Part shown: positions 1 to 9,296 of the stretch, piece after piece
Position numbering within the stretch: position 1 is the first letter of the stretch
Layout: each line of letters opens with the position of its first letter
Source of the DNA: Flavobacteriaceae bacterium
GTDB taxonomy: Bacteria > Bacteroidota > Bacteroidia > Flavobacteriales > Flavobacteriaceae
Direction: 5' to 3'
Assembly (NCBI GenBank): GCA_002693605.1
Contig: NZQO01000133.1
Location: 1 to 11,931 of the forward strand
Length of the DNA: 11,931 bases
The notes under the pieces: model-generated
Seen by the model: the letters and a program-made list of their open reading frames with translations, nothing else
What the model was told of the DNA's origin: nothing
Databases searched by the model: none
Position numbers and translations under genes: made by a program

Positions 1-415
1 CCTGGCCTCGGTATTTTTCAATGAGCCTACTACGGATGGTTTCTCAAAAAGAACACCCCAGGTGTTGCAACCGGCCCTAACCCAACTCAGAGAATATTTT
101 GAAGGAGCGCGCACAAATTTTGAATTGACACTCCACCCTGAAGGAAGCGAATTTCAGAAACGGGTTTGGCAACAATTGGGCACAATCCCCTACGGACGTA
201 CCGTTTCCTATCAGCACGTGGCCAATCAATTGGGTAATCCGCGGGTAATTCGGGCGGCGGCCTCCGCCAATGGTAAAAACCCTATATCCATTATTATTCC
301 TTGCCACCGCGTTATTGGAAGCGACGGCTCCCTTACCGGGTACGCCGGTGGCTTGCCTCGCAAAAAATGGTTGCTGCAGCACGAGAGTCAGGCACCCCAG
401 CAAGCATTATTTTAA
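1..415 (+). CDS. ogt: Methylated-DNA--[protein]-cysteine S-methyltransferase, 5' truncated
   Basis: This suicide repair protein moves the alkyl group from O6-methylguanine (and O4-methylthymine) in DNA onto its own cysteine. The visible 137 residues hold the whole C-terminal DNA-binding and active-site domain: the FQKRVW and GTIPYGRTVSY segments, the helix-turn-helix part around RAAASANGKNP, and the active-site motif PCHRVIG, with the acceptor cysteine codon at 302-304. The frame stays open to the left edge (LASVFFNE...), which is the end of the usual N-terminal domain, so roughly 20-30 residues lie outside the window. The GTG at 62 is therefore internal and not the start. The gene ends in TAA, 23 bases before the serine hydrolase gene, so the two are probably co-transcribed. 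Family assignment is secure. Whether it should be called ogt or generic mgmt cannot be settled from this fragment. Confidence 0.95.
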   Translation, partial: LASVFFNEPTTDGFSKRTPQVLQPALTQLREYFEGARTNFELTLHPEGSEFQKRVWQQLGTIPYGRTVSYQHVANQLGNPRVIRAAASANGKNPISIIIPCHRVIGSDGSLTGYAGGLPRKKWLLQHESQAPQQALF

Positions 416-438
416 TCTGAAAAAATGTACGTCACACG

Positions 439-1587
439 ATGAAAAAAATAATAGGTTGGTTTCTCGGAATACTCCTCCTGGGCGTTGCAGCTCTTTATAT
501 TTTCGACTATAGCTATATTTTGAAAGGCATCCGCGTGGTGTATCTCACGGGCCACACCACCGCGTTTATTGACGATTTCGAATATTTCGAGACGGAGACA
601 ATCCACGCGTCCCCCCAAGCGCAGCCTTGGCCGCAACATAGGAAATACAACACCATAGCGCCTACCTCCACTTTGGATAGCCTGAATAAAGAGTTAGGAA
701 CTATCGCATTTCTACTTATTAAAAATGATAGTATTATCTACGAGAAATATGCCGAGGGTTACGGACCTGATTCTGAGACAAATTCGTTCTCGATGGCCAA
801 AAGCATTGTTTCCGCAATGCTGGGAAAGGCTATTCAGGAAGGCTACATAACCGGTTTGGACCAACCCGTGGCCGATTTCTATCCGCAGTTCCAGAATACC
901 GGGCTCACCGTGGGCGATCTTTCTTCTATGGCCTCGGGATTAAATTGGGATGAATCGTACCAAAATCCGTTCGGAATGACCGCAAGGGCGTATTATGATG
1001 ATAACTTGGCCGAAACAATTCTTTCGCTTGAGATAGTTGGCACGCCTGGGAAAAAATTCGAGTACCTAAGCGGTAATACCCAGCTACTCGCCATGGTAAT
1101 TCAAAAGGCAATCGAACCTTCGAGCATGGACCTGGCAACCTATCTCTCCGAAAAGTTTTGGAAACCTATGGGCGCTCACGAATCGGCCCTATGGCAGGTC
1201 GACGATCCTATCCATGAGCTGGTTAAGGCCTATTGTTGTATTGGCAGTAATGCCCGCGACTTCGCGCGCTTTGGGAAACTGTACAAAAACTTCGGAAAAT
1301 GGAATGGCCAACAGCTGCTCGATTCTTCGTTTGTAGCGAAAAGTATAACCCCCCGTTTTGAGGAAAGTCCAGAATATGGGTACGGCTTTTGGCTGAGTAA
1401 TTATCGGGAGAAGGAAATTTTCGTTATGCGCGGTATTTTGGGTCAATACGTTATTACAATCCCCGAGGACGACCTAATTATTGTAAGATTAGGCCATAAC
1501 CGCGGAAAAAAGGGAGAAAGGCCGTTTACCAACGATTTCTATTACTACATCGATGCTGCCTACCAAATGCTCTCGCAAGAAATCTAA
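439..1587 (+). CDS. Membrane-anchored serine hydrolase, beta-lactamase fold (class C / NylB-like)
   Basis: This 382-residue protein belongs to the beta-lactamase-related serine hydrolases (class C, DD-peptidase, esterase and 6-aminohexanoate-oligomer hydrolase group). Residues 1-25 form an uncleaved-looking signal anchor (lysines, then IIGWFLGILLLGVAALYIF), so the catalytic domain should face the periplasm. The nucleophile motif is SMAK (S118, K121) within NSFSMAKSIVS. The second motif is Y209 in FEYLSGNTQ, with N213 nearby, in the style of NylB-type enzymes and unlike the plain YAN of AmpC. No clear KTG box is seen: the C-terminal strand region reads MRGILGQYV near residue 335. The start ATG is the first in frame after ogt. 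It overlaps the stop of a five-codon upstream reading frame. Substrate cannot be read from sequence. True beta-lactamase activity is unlikely given the motif pattern; an esterase or amidase role is an inference. Confidence 0.85.
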   Translation: MKKIIGWFLGILLLGVAALYIFDYSYILKGIRVVYLTGHTTAFIDDFEYFETETIHASPQAQPWPQHRKYNTIAPTSTLDSLNKELGTIAFLLIKNDSIIYEKYAEGYGPDSETNSFSMAKSIVSAMLGKAIQEGYITGLDQPVADFYPQFQNTGLTVGDLSSMASGLNWDESYQNPFGMTARAYYDDNLAETILSLEIVGTPGKKFEYLSGNTQLLAMVIQKAIEPSSMDLATYLSEKFWKPMGAHESALWQVDDPIHELVKAYCCIGSNARDFARFGKLYKNFGKWNGQQLLDSSFVAKSITPRFEESPEYGYGFWLSNYREKEIFVMRGILGQYVITIPEDDLIIVRLGHNRGKKGERPFTNDFYYYIDAAYQMLSQEI

Positions 1588-1595
1588 TTTTTTTG

Positions 1596-1603
1596 TAGCT
1601 TCG
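1596..1603 (+). promoter_or_regulatory. Candidate -7 box for the exonuclease gene
   Basis: TAGCTTCG follows a run of seven T and a G, differing at one position from the Bacteroidota -7 consensus TAnnTTTG. It lies about 32 bases before the ATG at 1635, inside the 47-base gap after the hydrolase. No hairpin terminator precedes it, so read-through from the upstream genes is also possible. No good -33 element is visible. Confidence 0.4.
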
Positions 1604-1634
1604 CAATGCTCCCCCTAACAATACCTAATTCACT

Positions 1635-2348
1635 ATGGTATCACGAATTAATTTAGAACATATCCTTTTTCTGGATATAGAAACGGTACCCCAATTTCAA
1701 AATTTTGATGAATTGGACGCCCCTGGTAAGCTACTTTGGGAACAGAAAAGCCAGTACCAGCGGAAAGACGACTACACTGCGGCCGAATTTTACGATCGCG
1801 CAGGAATTTGGGCCGAATTTGGTAAAATTGTCTGTATTTCGGTCGGGTTTTTCACGGTAAAGGGAGATATCCGCAACTTTAGGGTAACCAGCTACCACGG
1901 CGCCGAAGCAAAAATTCTCCGCGATTTCAAGCAGCTATTGGACAATCATTTCAACCAGGCGCCCCACTTGCTATGTGCCCATAATGGCAAGGAATTCGAT
2001 TTTCCCTATATCTCGCGGCGCATGATCATCCACGGGATAGACCTTCCGCAAAAGTTGAATCTCTTCGGGAAAAAACCGTGGGAAGTTCCCCACTTGGACA
2101 CACTCGAGCTTTGGAAGTTTGGTGACTACAAAACGTTCACCTCCCTAAAGTTGATGGCTTATGTACTGGGCATTCCCTCGCCGAAAGATGACATTGACGG
2201 GAGTGATGTATGTAAGGTGTATTACGATGAGGGCGACATTGACCGAATTATCGAATACTGTGAGAAGGACACCCTTACCGTGGCCCAGATTTTTCTTCGC
2301 CTTCGAAACGAGCCACTTCTTACTGAGGATCAAGTAAGTTCCGTGTAA
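1635..2348 (+). CDS. PolB-like DEDDy 3'-5' exonuclease domain protein
   Basis: This 237-residue protein matches the family described as predicted 3'-5' exonuclease related to the exonuclease domain of family B DNA polymerases. The four acidic metal ligands are all visible: D14 and E16 in FLDIETVP (Exo I), D122 in CAHNGKEFDFPYISRRM (Exo II), and Y208...D212 in EYCEKDTLTVAQIF (Exo III, YxxxD, hence DEDDy). The segment YHGAEAKILRDF and the GSDVCKVYY region are also typical. No polymerase domain is attached, and the length fits a stand-alone nuclease acting in the cytoplasm on DNA or RNA ends. The substrate is unknown. Placement near ogt is compatible with DNA maintenance but does not prove it. 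The gene ends 13 bases from the convergent TonB receptor gene with no evident terminator between them. Confidence 0.88.
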   Translation: MVSRINLEHILFLDIETVPQFQNFDELDAPGKLLWEQKSQYQRKDDYTAAEFYDRAGIWAEFGKIVCISVGFFTVKGDIRNFRVTSYHGAEAKILRDFKQLLDNHFNQAPHLLCAHNGKEFDFPYISRRMIIHGIDLPQKLNLFGKKPWEVPHLDTLELWKFGDYKTFTSLKLMAYVLGIPSPKDDIDGSDVCKVYYDEGDIDRIIEYCEKDTLTVAQIFLRLRNEPLLTEDQVSSV

Positions 2349-2361
2349 GAATGCCTAACTA

Positions 2362-4761
2362 CTAAAAAGAATAGCTGGCAGACACTATTAGGTTTCGGCC
2401 CGCAGCAGTTATACCACTACTGTATGGGCGATAGCGTTGGTCGGTAATATTTTCCAATACTGCAGTAAGACGTAGCGCTTCAGTAAGCTCGTACTGGGCC
2501 CCTAAATTAAGGGTATACCAGCTAGGCGAAAACGGATTGCCGTTTGCATCGGTCGCATAAAGGTAGGCATTGTTGGCCTGGCTGGGCGCCAAATCCTCAA
2601 AATCGAACTGCCCGTTGTATTCCGAAAAGGCATCGACTTTCCACCGTTCTCCCTTCACTATAAAATGAGTATTCCCGAACTGGGGTGCCGCGTGCCGAAT
2701 GGGGTTTCTGTTACCTTGTTCGTCCTCTTCGAACCCATCGGTAATATTGTATTGCGAGGTTAACTGGATTTGTTCCGAAAAGTTGACCTCTACGCCTACT
2801 TCGAAACCATACACCTCGGCCATTGCGGCATTTTGAATGGCCTGCACACGGCTAAGCTCGCCTTGGTATTCTATCTCGGTAACACCGTTAAGCGAAAAAT
2901 CCCTGCGCACGAGGGCATCCTCTAAAAGAGTCATATATGTTGCCATATCAATTTTTACCACATTGTCGAAATTCAAGGTGGCACCAAGCTCACCGTTGTA
3001 AGCATATTCTGGGTTTAAATTGGGATTTGGCACGACCACACTCCCCGGCTCACTGTCAAAAATCTTTCCTATATCGTCAATGTTGGGAGCTCTAAAGGCC
3101 GTTCCGAAATTTGCGCGAAGGCCTAGAATATCGCTAGCTTTCCACGATAGTCCGGCACTACCGGTAAGGGCGCCTGTGTCGATATTGGCCTCGGAAAACG
3201 GAAAATCATAGAAGGGCCCAATAAAACTGGCATCTACCAAAATATGGTTGTACCGCAGACCGCCCTGGAACGAGAGGTCGTCGGCTATTTTCCACTGCAA
3301 ACTGCTATAGGCGGCCAAACTCTGCCACGTGGCCCCATCTGGGTAACGCGATGCATTGGGTTGCGAAACACCGGTGATGATATTGGTTTCCTCGCCACGG
3401 CTATCCACCTCATTGAAGACGTATTCTACTCCGTAGAAAAGAGTTACAGCCTCGAAATTCTTGGTAAAATCCCAACCCGCGCTGAAAGCATCTACTTGCT
3501 CGCTCGTTTCAAAAAGGGTTACATCCCCAAAGTCCCGGTCGTTTCTACTCTCCTCAAATTGTTGATACGACAAGGTTAAGGTACTTTCGTCATACACATT
3601 TGTTCCCTTGTTGGTAATCTGTAAGTTGCCCGATAGCCATTCCTGTGGCCCGTAATACCATTCGGCTGACCTAAGCTGACCATCACGCTCTTGGTAAAGT
3701 CGGTCGTATCGTGGATAATCGCTTGTGGTAGTGTAGAAGAATCCGAAATTGAAATCCCACGAACTGCTGGGCATAAACCGCACTTTCTGCATAAAGTTCC
3801 ATTGATGGTAGCCCGTTGGAACCTGTACCAATGGGTCATCGTTCTGGACAATCACGTCTTGGCCGTCAACCCTGGCGGCGTACACAGGCCGCAAGTAATC
3901 GTCGGGCCCGTGTTCTCCCATTCTAAGATCGTCAAAATCGCTGTAGGAAATACTGGTAAGAAACGCCCATTCTTTATTTCCGATGTTAAAATCTACGTGC
4001 CCGGTCTTTTCGTGGTTAGCGGTTGCATACCGCGCAATGGCATTTCCCGAAAACGACATCCCTTCTTCAAAGGAAAACTTGGGTTGCTTCGTGTAAAAGT
4101 TCATAACCCCACCAATGGCGTCGCTTCCATACACTACCGAGCCCGGTCCCAAGATCACTTCCGTGCGTTCAATGGCGAACGGATCGATGGAAATAACATT
4201 TTGAACATTCCCACCCCGGAAAATGGCCGTATTGAACCGAACGCCGTCGACGGTAATGAGCAATCTATTGGTAGAAAAACCCCGAATTAACGGGCTACCG
4301 CCCCCCAATTGGCTTTTCTGAACGTATACCTGTCCGCTGGACTCTAGCAGATCTGCTGCCGTTTGGGGGTTGCTAAAAAGTACTTGTTCGCTCCCTACGG
4401 TTACGATTTGCTGCGGAATTTCGCGCTTGCTCTGGCCAAATTTAGATACCGAAACGACAATTTCATCCAGGGCACTGGCATCGGTCTCCAATAGCACCGT
4501 ATTGCCGTTCGCGATAATTTTGCTTTTCGCGAGGCTTCTTTTAACATGTGATATATGCTGAAAAATCAGTATTTCTTCCGCTCCGAAATTAGAGATATCG
4601 GCCATCCCGTCAAAATCGGTGACCCCGGTCTTGGTCTTATCATCGTTATAGATTGCCACACCAGGAATAGGTTGGCGTGTGTCCATATCGAGCACTTGTA
4701 CGGTTTGAGAAAAAAGGGATGCAGCTGAAATAAGGGAAAGAAGGAGTACTAATTTTTTCAT
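2362..4761 (-). CDS. TonB-dependent outer-membrane receptor (haem/haemoglobin-receptor-like type)
   Basis: This 799-residue outer-membrane receptor brings a bound ligand across the outer membrane using TonB energy. A signal peptide covers residues 1-19. A carboxypeptidase-D-regulatory-like domain follows (about 20-93: PIPGVAIYN, GVTDFDG), then a TonB-box-like LDEIVVSVS (98-106). The plug is at about 112-225 (RGFSTNRLLITVDGVR, ILGPGSVVYGSDAIGGVMNF), and the rest is a 22-strand-type barrel ending in the terminal aromatic signature SYSF. The plug resembles COG4771-type receptors that include haem, siderophore and cobalamin importers. FRAP (556-559) and NPNL (579-582) motifs are present, but no histidine lies between them. 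It is the last gene of a three-gene unit, starting one base after recO stops. No SusD partner is adjacent, so it is not a SusC. The substrate is unresolved. Confidence 0.93.
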   Translation of the reverse strand: MKKLVLLLSLISAASLFSQTVQVLDMDTRQPIPGVAIYNDDKTKTGVTDFDGMADISNFGAEEILIFQHISHVKRSLAKSKIIANGNTVLLETDASALDEIVVSVSKFGQSKREIPQQIVTVGSEQVLFSNPQTAADLLESSGQVYVQKSQLGGGSPLIRGFSTNRLLITVDGVRFNTAIFRGGNVQNVISIDPFAIERTEVILGPGSVVYGSDAIGGVMNFYTKQPKFSFEEGMSFSGNAIARYATANHEKTGHVDFNIGNKEWAFLTSISYSDFDDLRMGEHGPDDYLRPVYAARVDGQDVIVQNDDPLVQVPTGYHQWNFMQKVRFMPSSSWDFNFGFFYTTTSDYPRYDRLYQERDGQLRSAEWYYGPQEWLSGNLQITNKGTNVYDESTLTLSYQQFEESRNDRDFGDVTLFETSEQVDAFSAGWDFTKNFEAVTLFYGVEYVFNEVDSRGEETNIITGVSQPNASRYPDGATWQSLAAYSSLQWKIADDLSFQGGLRYNHILVDASFIGPFYDFPFSEANIDTGALTGSAGLSWKASDILGLRANFGTAFRAPNIDDIGKIFDSEPGSVVVPNPNLNPEYAYNGELGATLNFDNVVKIDMATYMTLLEDALVRRDFSLNGVTEIEYQGELSRVQAIQNAAMAEVYGFEVGVEVNFSEQIQLTSQYNITDGFEEDEQGNRNPIRHAAPQFGNTHFIVKGERWKVDAFSEYNGQFDFEDLAPSQANNAYLYATDANGNPFSPSWYTLNLGAQYELTEALRLTAVLENITDQRYRPYSSGITAAGRNLIVSASYSF

Positions 4762-4762
4762 A

Positions 4763-5482
4763 TTAAGTAAACAGTTGGTTAAGGACCAACAAAGACCTTG
4801 GGTTTTTAAAATCGTAAGCGTGTAACTGATAGTAACGAAGCAGTAGATTCAAGAGTAACGTCCGGCTGTTTTTGGTCAATTTTATTTGGCTACTTGCATC
4901 AAATTCTATGCCGAAGAAACTCTTTAACGCCACTATTTCCGGCCCTTCTTCGCAATATAGACCATAGGCGCGCTGCTGAAAAACGCCTTCTTGCAGATTA
5001 AAGTATTGGCCCTCAATATCTGAGGTGTCGGGGTGGAAGCCCAGGTAATTGCTTAACTTTAACAAGAAATGAATATGGAAGTTCCCAACGTGGGTATTTC
5101 CATCGAGCCATTTAAACGAGCGTTCCAGAAAAGAAAATAGTTGCTCGTTAGGCTCCTCTTCCCGAAGAGTGGCCTTTAAAACTTCAGAATGGAACATTAC
5201 CAACGAACTTTTAACGATGTCTGTATGAAGCGTCTGGTAAGGAAAAGTGACTTTCGCTTCTCGAATACTCTCTAGGGTGCCCTTGTTCTTGTGGTTGGCC
5301 ACCAATTCTAACTGGGTAAGGGGCTGGAAGTAGGATGCCCGCACTTTCCCCTTTTTCGATTTTAGGATGTTACGCAGTAAATAACTTTTAGGTCCGTCGC
5401 GCTGTGTGAAACAGCTTACAATTAAATCTGCTTCCCCATATTTTATCGCAGCGAGTACGATTGCCTTCGTAGTGACCAACAT
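4763..5482 (-). CDS. recO: DNA repair protein RecO
   Basis: RecO (239 residues, normal for the family) helps load RecA on SSB-coated single strands in the RecFOR recombination pathway and anneals complementary strands. The N-terminal OB-fold is recognisable at about residues 1-80 (TTKAIVLAAIKYGEADLIVSCFT, then the YLLRNI and GKVRASYFQPLTQLELV strands). A helical C-terminal domain follows, containing HIHFLLKLSNYLGFHPD. The CxxC zinc-finger cysteines found in some RecO proteins are absent; only isolated cysteines occur (near residues 25 and 175). Its ATG overlaps the porZ stop as TAATG, and its TAA stop lies one base before the ATG of the TonB receptor. Translation is thus probably coupled to porZ and its level tied to that operon. 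No promoter of its own is apparent. Confidence 0.93.
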   Translation of the reverse strand: MLVTTKAIVLAAIKYGEADLIVSCFTQRDGPKSYLLRNILKSKKGKVRASYFQPLTQLELVANHKNKGTLESIREAKVTFPYQTLHTDIVKSSLVMFHSEVLKATLREEEPNEQLFSFLERSFKWLDGNTHVGNFHIHFLLKLSNYLGFHPDTSDIEGQYFNLQEGVFQQRAYGLYCEEGPEIVALKSFFGIEFDASSQIKLTKNSRTLLLNLLLRYYQLHAYDFKNPRSLLVLNQLFT

Positions 5483-7767
5483 TAGCGCACTACCATAATT
5501 TTTGAAACCTTTGTTTCCAGTGCGTCATCGGTGGTTATGAGAACGAGGTAGACGCCCGATGCCACCTTGTAATTTCCGAAGGCGGTGGTATCCCATAGGA
5601 CGCTTCCCCCTTCGGAAGTTTCCTCGAAGACCAGATTGCCCTCAATATCGGTAATCTTCACGTTGGCGTTTGCGGTAAGTCCATCGATAGTCACATTTCC
5701 CAGAAAACCTGGCCGCACCGGGTTCGGGTACGCGTACACATTGTCGAGGTTTTCACGCGGGGCCGTGGCATTCCCATTGTAAGCCACCAAGCCGTTTTCA
5801 GTAGCGAAATAAACCATTCCGGAGAAATCGTCAATCGCAATATCTCGAATATTATTGGAGGGCAACGGACTATTTTGCTTATTGAAGCGCAGGATGGTTT
5901 CCTGCCCATTGGGCGAGACATAGAACACGCCCGAAGTTGCCGTGGCAATCCATTTGTTATTGGACCCATCTACCTCGATATCGGTAATAGATTGCTCGAA
6001 GAGCAATTCCTGGGGGACGCCATCTTCTAGAAAGATAATTTCCTGTGCATCGATATTGGCACCCTCCTCGAAGAAGCCCGAAACGTTGAACAGCACACGA
6101 AGGCCTCGCAAGGTACCAATCCACAGCCTGTTTTGATTATCGAAGGCTAGGGCACGTACATTGGTAGTGGGCAAGTTCCCGTTACCAATTTTTTCCTCGA
6201 TCTTGTTGAATTGCCCGTTGGCCGGATTATATCCAATAACACCGTTGCGATAACTTCCGAAGAAAACGTATCCCTCCCGACTAATTTCGAGCTTGGTAAG
6301 GGCCAGTTCCCGCTGCGGGTCGTCTACGATAGAGGAAACATCGATCTTTTGAAATTGCCCACTGGGAGCCAACTTTATGAGACCGTCCTCTAATTTCGAC
6401 TGTGTAAACCACAAATTGTTCTGCCTATCCCAATCCATCCCGAACAGACGAATCCCGGCATTAGCGCCACTGGGCACGATAGCCTCTTCCAACGGACTAT
6501 TGGAGGCATCATATAGAATGGAAGGTTCCTGTTCGATAATTTTTAGTAGTCCCTTTCCAAATGAGGTCATAAAAACTTCCTGTGGGTTCTCTGGGTTAAT
6601 ACTGGTCTGCACCAAATCCGTCGCGCCAAACAGCTCTTCATACGGAATATTGGTCCAGGACCCTTCCTTTAATTGGCTCACTCCCCGCCGGCTCTCGGGG
6701 CTAGGGTCAAAATCTACATCTACCTCGCCAAAATTCACCCAAACCTGTCCCGGGCTAGCATCTAAGGAAAACGGCGTATTCAATATGGGGCCGTCGGGCA
6801 AAATTTGCGTGGCCGCATTGGTGCCAAAGGGTACCGCGAGCAGACCATTTTCAGTGGTGCCCAGGTACAGCGAGTTTTGAAAAGCTAGGCCCGATTGTAG
6901 CACAAAATCGAAATCAGATAGTGTTGTGACCCGTGCTTCGAGGTTGAACCCTTCGGAATACGTTTGAATGCTCGTCTGCGTAGTAACGGTGAGTAACGAG
7001 CCCACAGCTTGGAAACCTACCACCCGCTCGTTATAGGTGCCCACACTGGTTAGGCCCCCGATGGTCACGAGCAGGACCCGATCGTCGCTTCGCAGGGTAT
7101 ATAGCTCGTCGCCGAGAGTTTGCACTCCCTGAAAATTTCCACCGAAGCGCGTGGTCCAGGTTTGGTAATCAATGAGATCGTCACTATCTACCGGTGCGCT
7201 GCGCAATCCCCCACTGGAGGAAGATGCGTAGATAACATTGTTGAAAACCGTGGTTTGGGTGATATTTATGCGCGACCCGAGGTCGCCTATAAAATAGGTG
7301 TCGCCAAACTCGAGCCGCTCCATATTAAAAACGGAAATACCAAATTGGGCTGCAATATACAAATTGCCCTGGTATTCATGAAAGTGATTAACCCTTTTCT
7401 CGTTGGGGGGTATGGTAGGTTTGTCCAAAATATCCACCACCGAAAGAATATCATCTTGATTGGGCATGTACACTTCTATCAATCCATTCTCATAACCAAT
7501 GTACAATTGGTTAAATGCCTCGCTGTAATGGACGGTACTGATAATCTCTCCCGAGAGACCTTGAACCGTAGAAACCGTTTCAAATTCCTGGGTAGCTAGA
7601 TCGAAGACAAATACCGAGTTTTCGGCACCCACGAAGATCTTCCCATCGCCTTGCGAAATACTTTTTACTGAAACATACGAGAAATGGTCGACCCAACGGT
7701 CTTCAAAATCTTGGGCAAGCCCCAATGCGCCCGTAAGGAAAAGAGCAATGAAGAGAAATTGCTTCAT
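5482..7767 (-). CDS. porZ: Type IX secretion system protein PorZ (beta-propeller, CTD-bearing)
   Basis: This 761-residue secreted protein has the PorZ architecture. There is a signal peptide (about 1-18, ending GLA), then two beta-propeller domains built of two-component-regulator-propeller-like repeats (for example NVRALAFDNQNRLWIGTLRG and the DGSNNKWIATATSGVFYVS segment). A C-terminal type A sorting domain starts near residue 675 (YAYPNPVRPG, ITDIEGNLVFEE, ASGVYLVLI, ending KVSKIMVVR). In Porphyromonas gingivalis PorZ (of similar length) is part of the surface attachment complex of the type IX system and presents anionic lipopolysaccharide to the sortase PorU. Its CTD routes it to the surface. 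The lipopolysaccharide role in this organism is an inference. The signature start after the signal peptide (RWVDHFSYVSVKSI) favours PorZ over a generic propeller sensor, and there is no histidine kinase domain. It is first in the porZ-recO-receptor unit. Confidence 0.87.
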   Translation of the reverse strand: MKQFLFIALFLTGALGLAQDFEDRWVDHFSYVSVKSISQGDGKIFVGAENSVFVFDLATQEFETVSTVQGLSGEIISTVHYSEAFNQLYIGYENGLIEVYMPNQDDILSVVDILDKPTIPPNEKRVNHFHEYQGNLYIAAQFGISVFNMERLEFGDTYFIGDLGSRINITQTTVFNNVIYASSSSGGLRSAPVDSDDLIDYQTWTTRFGGNFQGVQTLGDELYTLRSDDRVLLVTIGGLTSVGTYNERVVGFQAVGSLLTVTTQTSIQTYSEGFNLEARVTTLSDFDFVLQSGLAFQNSLYLGTTENGLLAVPFGTNAATQILPDGPILNTPFSLDASPGQVWVNFGEVDVDFDPSPESRRGVSQLKEGSWTNIPYEELFGATDLVQTSINPENPQEVFMTSFGKGLLKIIEQEPSILYDASNSPLEEAIVPSGANAGIRLFGMDWDRQNNLWFTQSKLEDGLIKLAPSGQFQKIDVSSIVDDPQRELALTKLEISREGYVFFGSYRNGVIGYNPANGQFNKIEEKIGNGNLPTTNVRALAFDNQNRLWIGTLRGLRVLFNVSGFFEEGANIDAQEIIFLEDGVPQELLFEQSITDIEVDGSNNKWIATATSGVFYVSPNGQETILRFNKQNSPLPSNNIRDIAIDDFSGMVYFATENGLVAYNGNATAPRENLDNVYAYPNPVRPGFLGNVTIDGLTANANVKITDIEGNLVFEETSEGGSVLWDTTAFGNYKVASGVYLVLITTDDALETKVSKIMVVR

Positions 7768-7799
7768 AATAACTGTTTTAACTATAACAACAATCGGCT

Positions 7800-7807
7800 T
7801 AAATTTA
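7800..7807 (-). promoter_or_regulatory. porZ: Weak candidate -7 box for porZ
   Basis: The minus strand reads TAAATTTA here, one base off TAnnTTTG, about 33 bases before the porZ ATG and just downstream of the gdhA terminator. No convincing -33 element is found, and the motif is a palindrome in AT-rich sequence. A promoter is expected in this gap because the terminator cuts off gdhA transcription, but this exact site is uncertain. Confidence 0.25.
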
Positions 7808-7825
7808 TTGCTGGCGAATAATGAT

Positions 7826-7856
7826 AAAAAAAGGTTGCGCTATTGGCAACCTTTTT
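7826..7856 (-). terminator. Rho-independent terminator of gdhA
   Basis: An 11-base perfect inverted repeat (arms 7828-7838 and 7846-7856, core GGTTGC/GCAACC) encloses a 7-base loop. Reading the minus strand, it is followed by a run of seven T in total (7832-7826). It lies 27 bases after the gdhA stop and before porZ, so it should separate the two minus-strand transcripts. Confidence 0.85.
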
Positions 7857-7882
7857 CTAAAATTTATAAGTGCTGAGAATGG

Positions 7883-9229
<1,347 letters not shown>

Positions 9230-9267
9230 TTAAATATTTGATTGAAATAGGTCTAATTTGAACGACA

Positions 9268-9275
9268 CAAATATA
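9268..9275 (-). promoter_or_regulatory. gdhA: -7 promoter box of gdhA
   Basis: The minus strand reads TATATTTG, an exact match to the Bacteroidota TAnnTTTG -7 element, 41 bases before the gdhA ATG. This implies transcription starting near 9262 and a leader of about 35 bases. The -33 region (about 9295-9300) has no good TTTG and overlaps the first copy of the direct repeat described below, which hints at activator dependence. Confidence 0.55.
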
Positions 9276-9296
9276 CGGGATATGCAAAAAACAGAA

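Noticed and set aside
62..64. GTG as the true start of the methyltransferase
   Set aside because: The frame is open upstream to the window edge and the upstream residues fit the end of the family's N-terminal domain, so the gene is truncated by the window.
2349..2361. Terminator between the convergent exonuclease and TonB receptor genes
   Set aside because: The 13-base gap and its flanks show no inverted repeat with a T run; the transcripts probably overlap.
3691..4290. Plus-strand reading frame of 199 codons opposite the TonB receptor
   Set aside because: It is antisense to the plug and early barrel of a clearly conserved receptor, has no recognisable domain or promoter, and its composition follows from the coding strand.
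6377..6880. Plus-strand reading frame of 167 codons inside porZ
   Set aside because: Antisense to the propeller region of porZ with no domain or start context; a shadow frame.
7120..7599. Plus-strand reading frame of 159 codons inside porZ
   Set aside because: Antisense shadow of the N-terminal propeller; no signal, motif or promoter.
5482..7767. Propeller protein as a hybrid two-component sensor
   Set aside because: Although the repeats are of the regulator-propeller type, there is no transmembrane segment or kinase domain after them, and the C-terminus is a type IX sorting domain, which fits PorZ.
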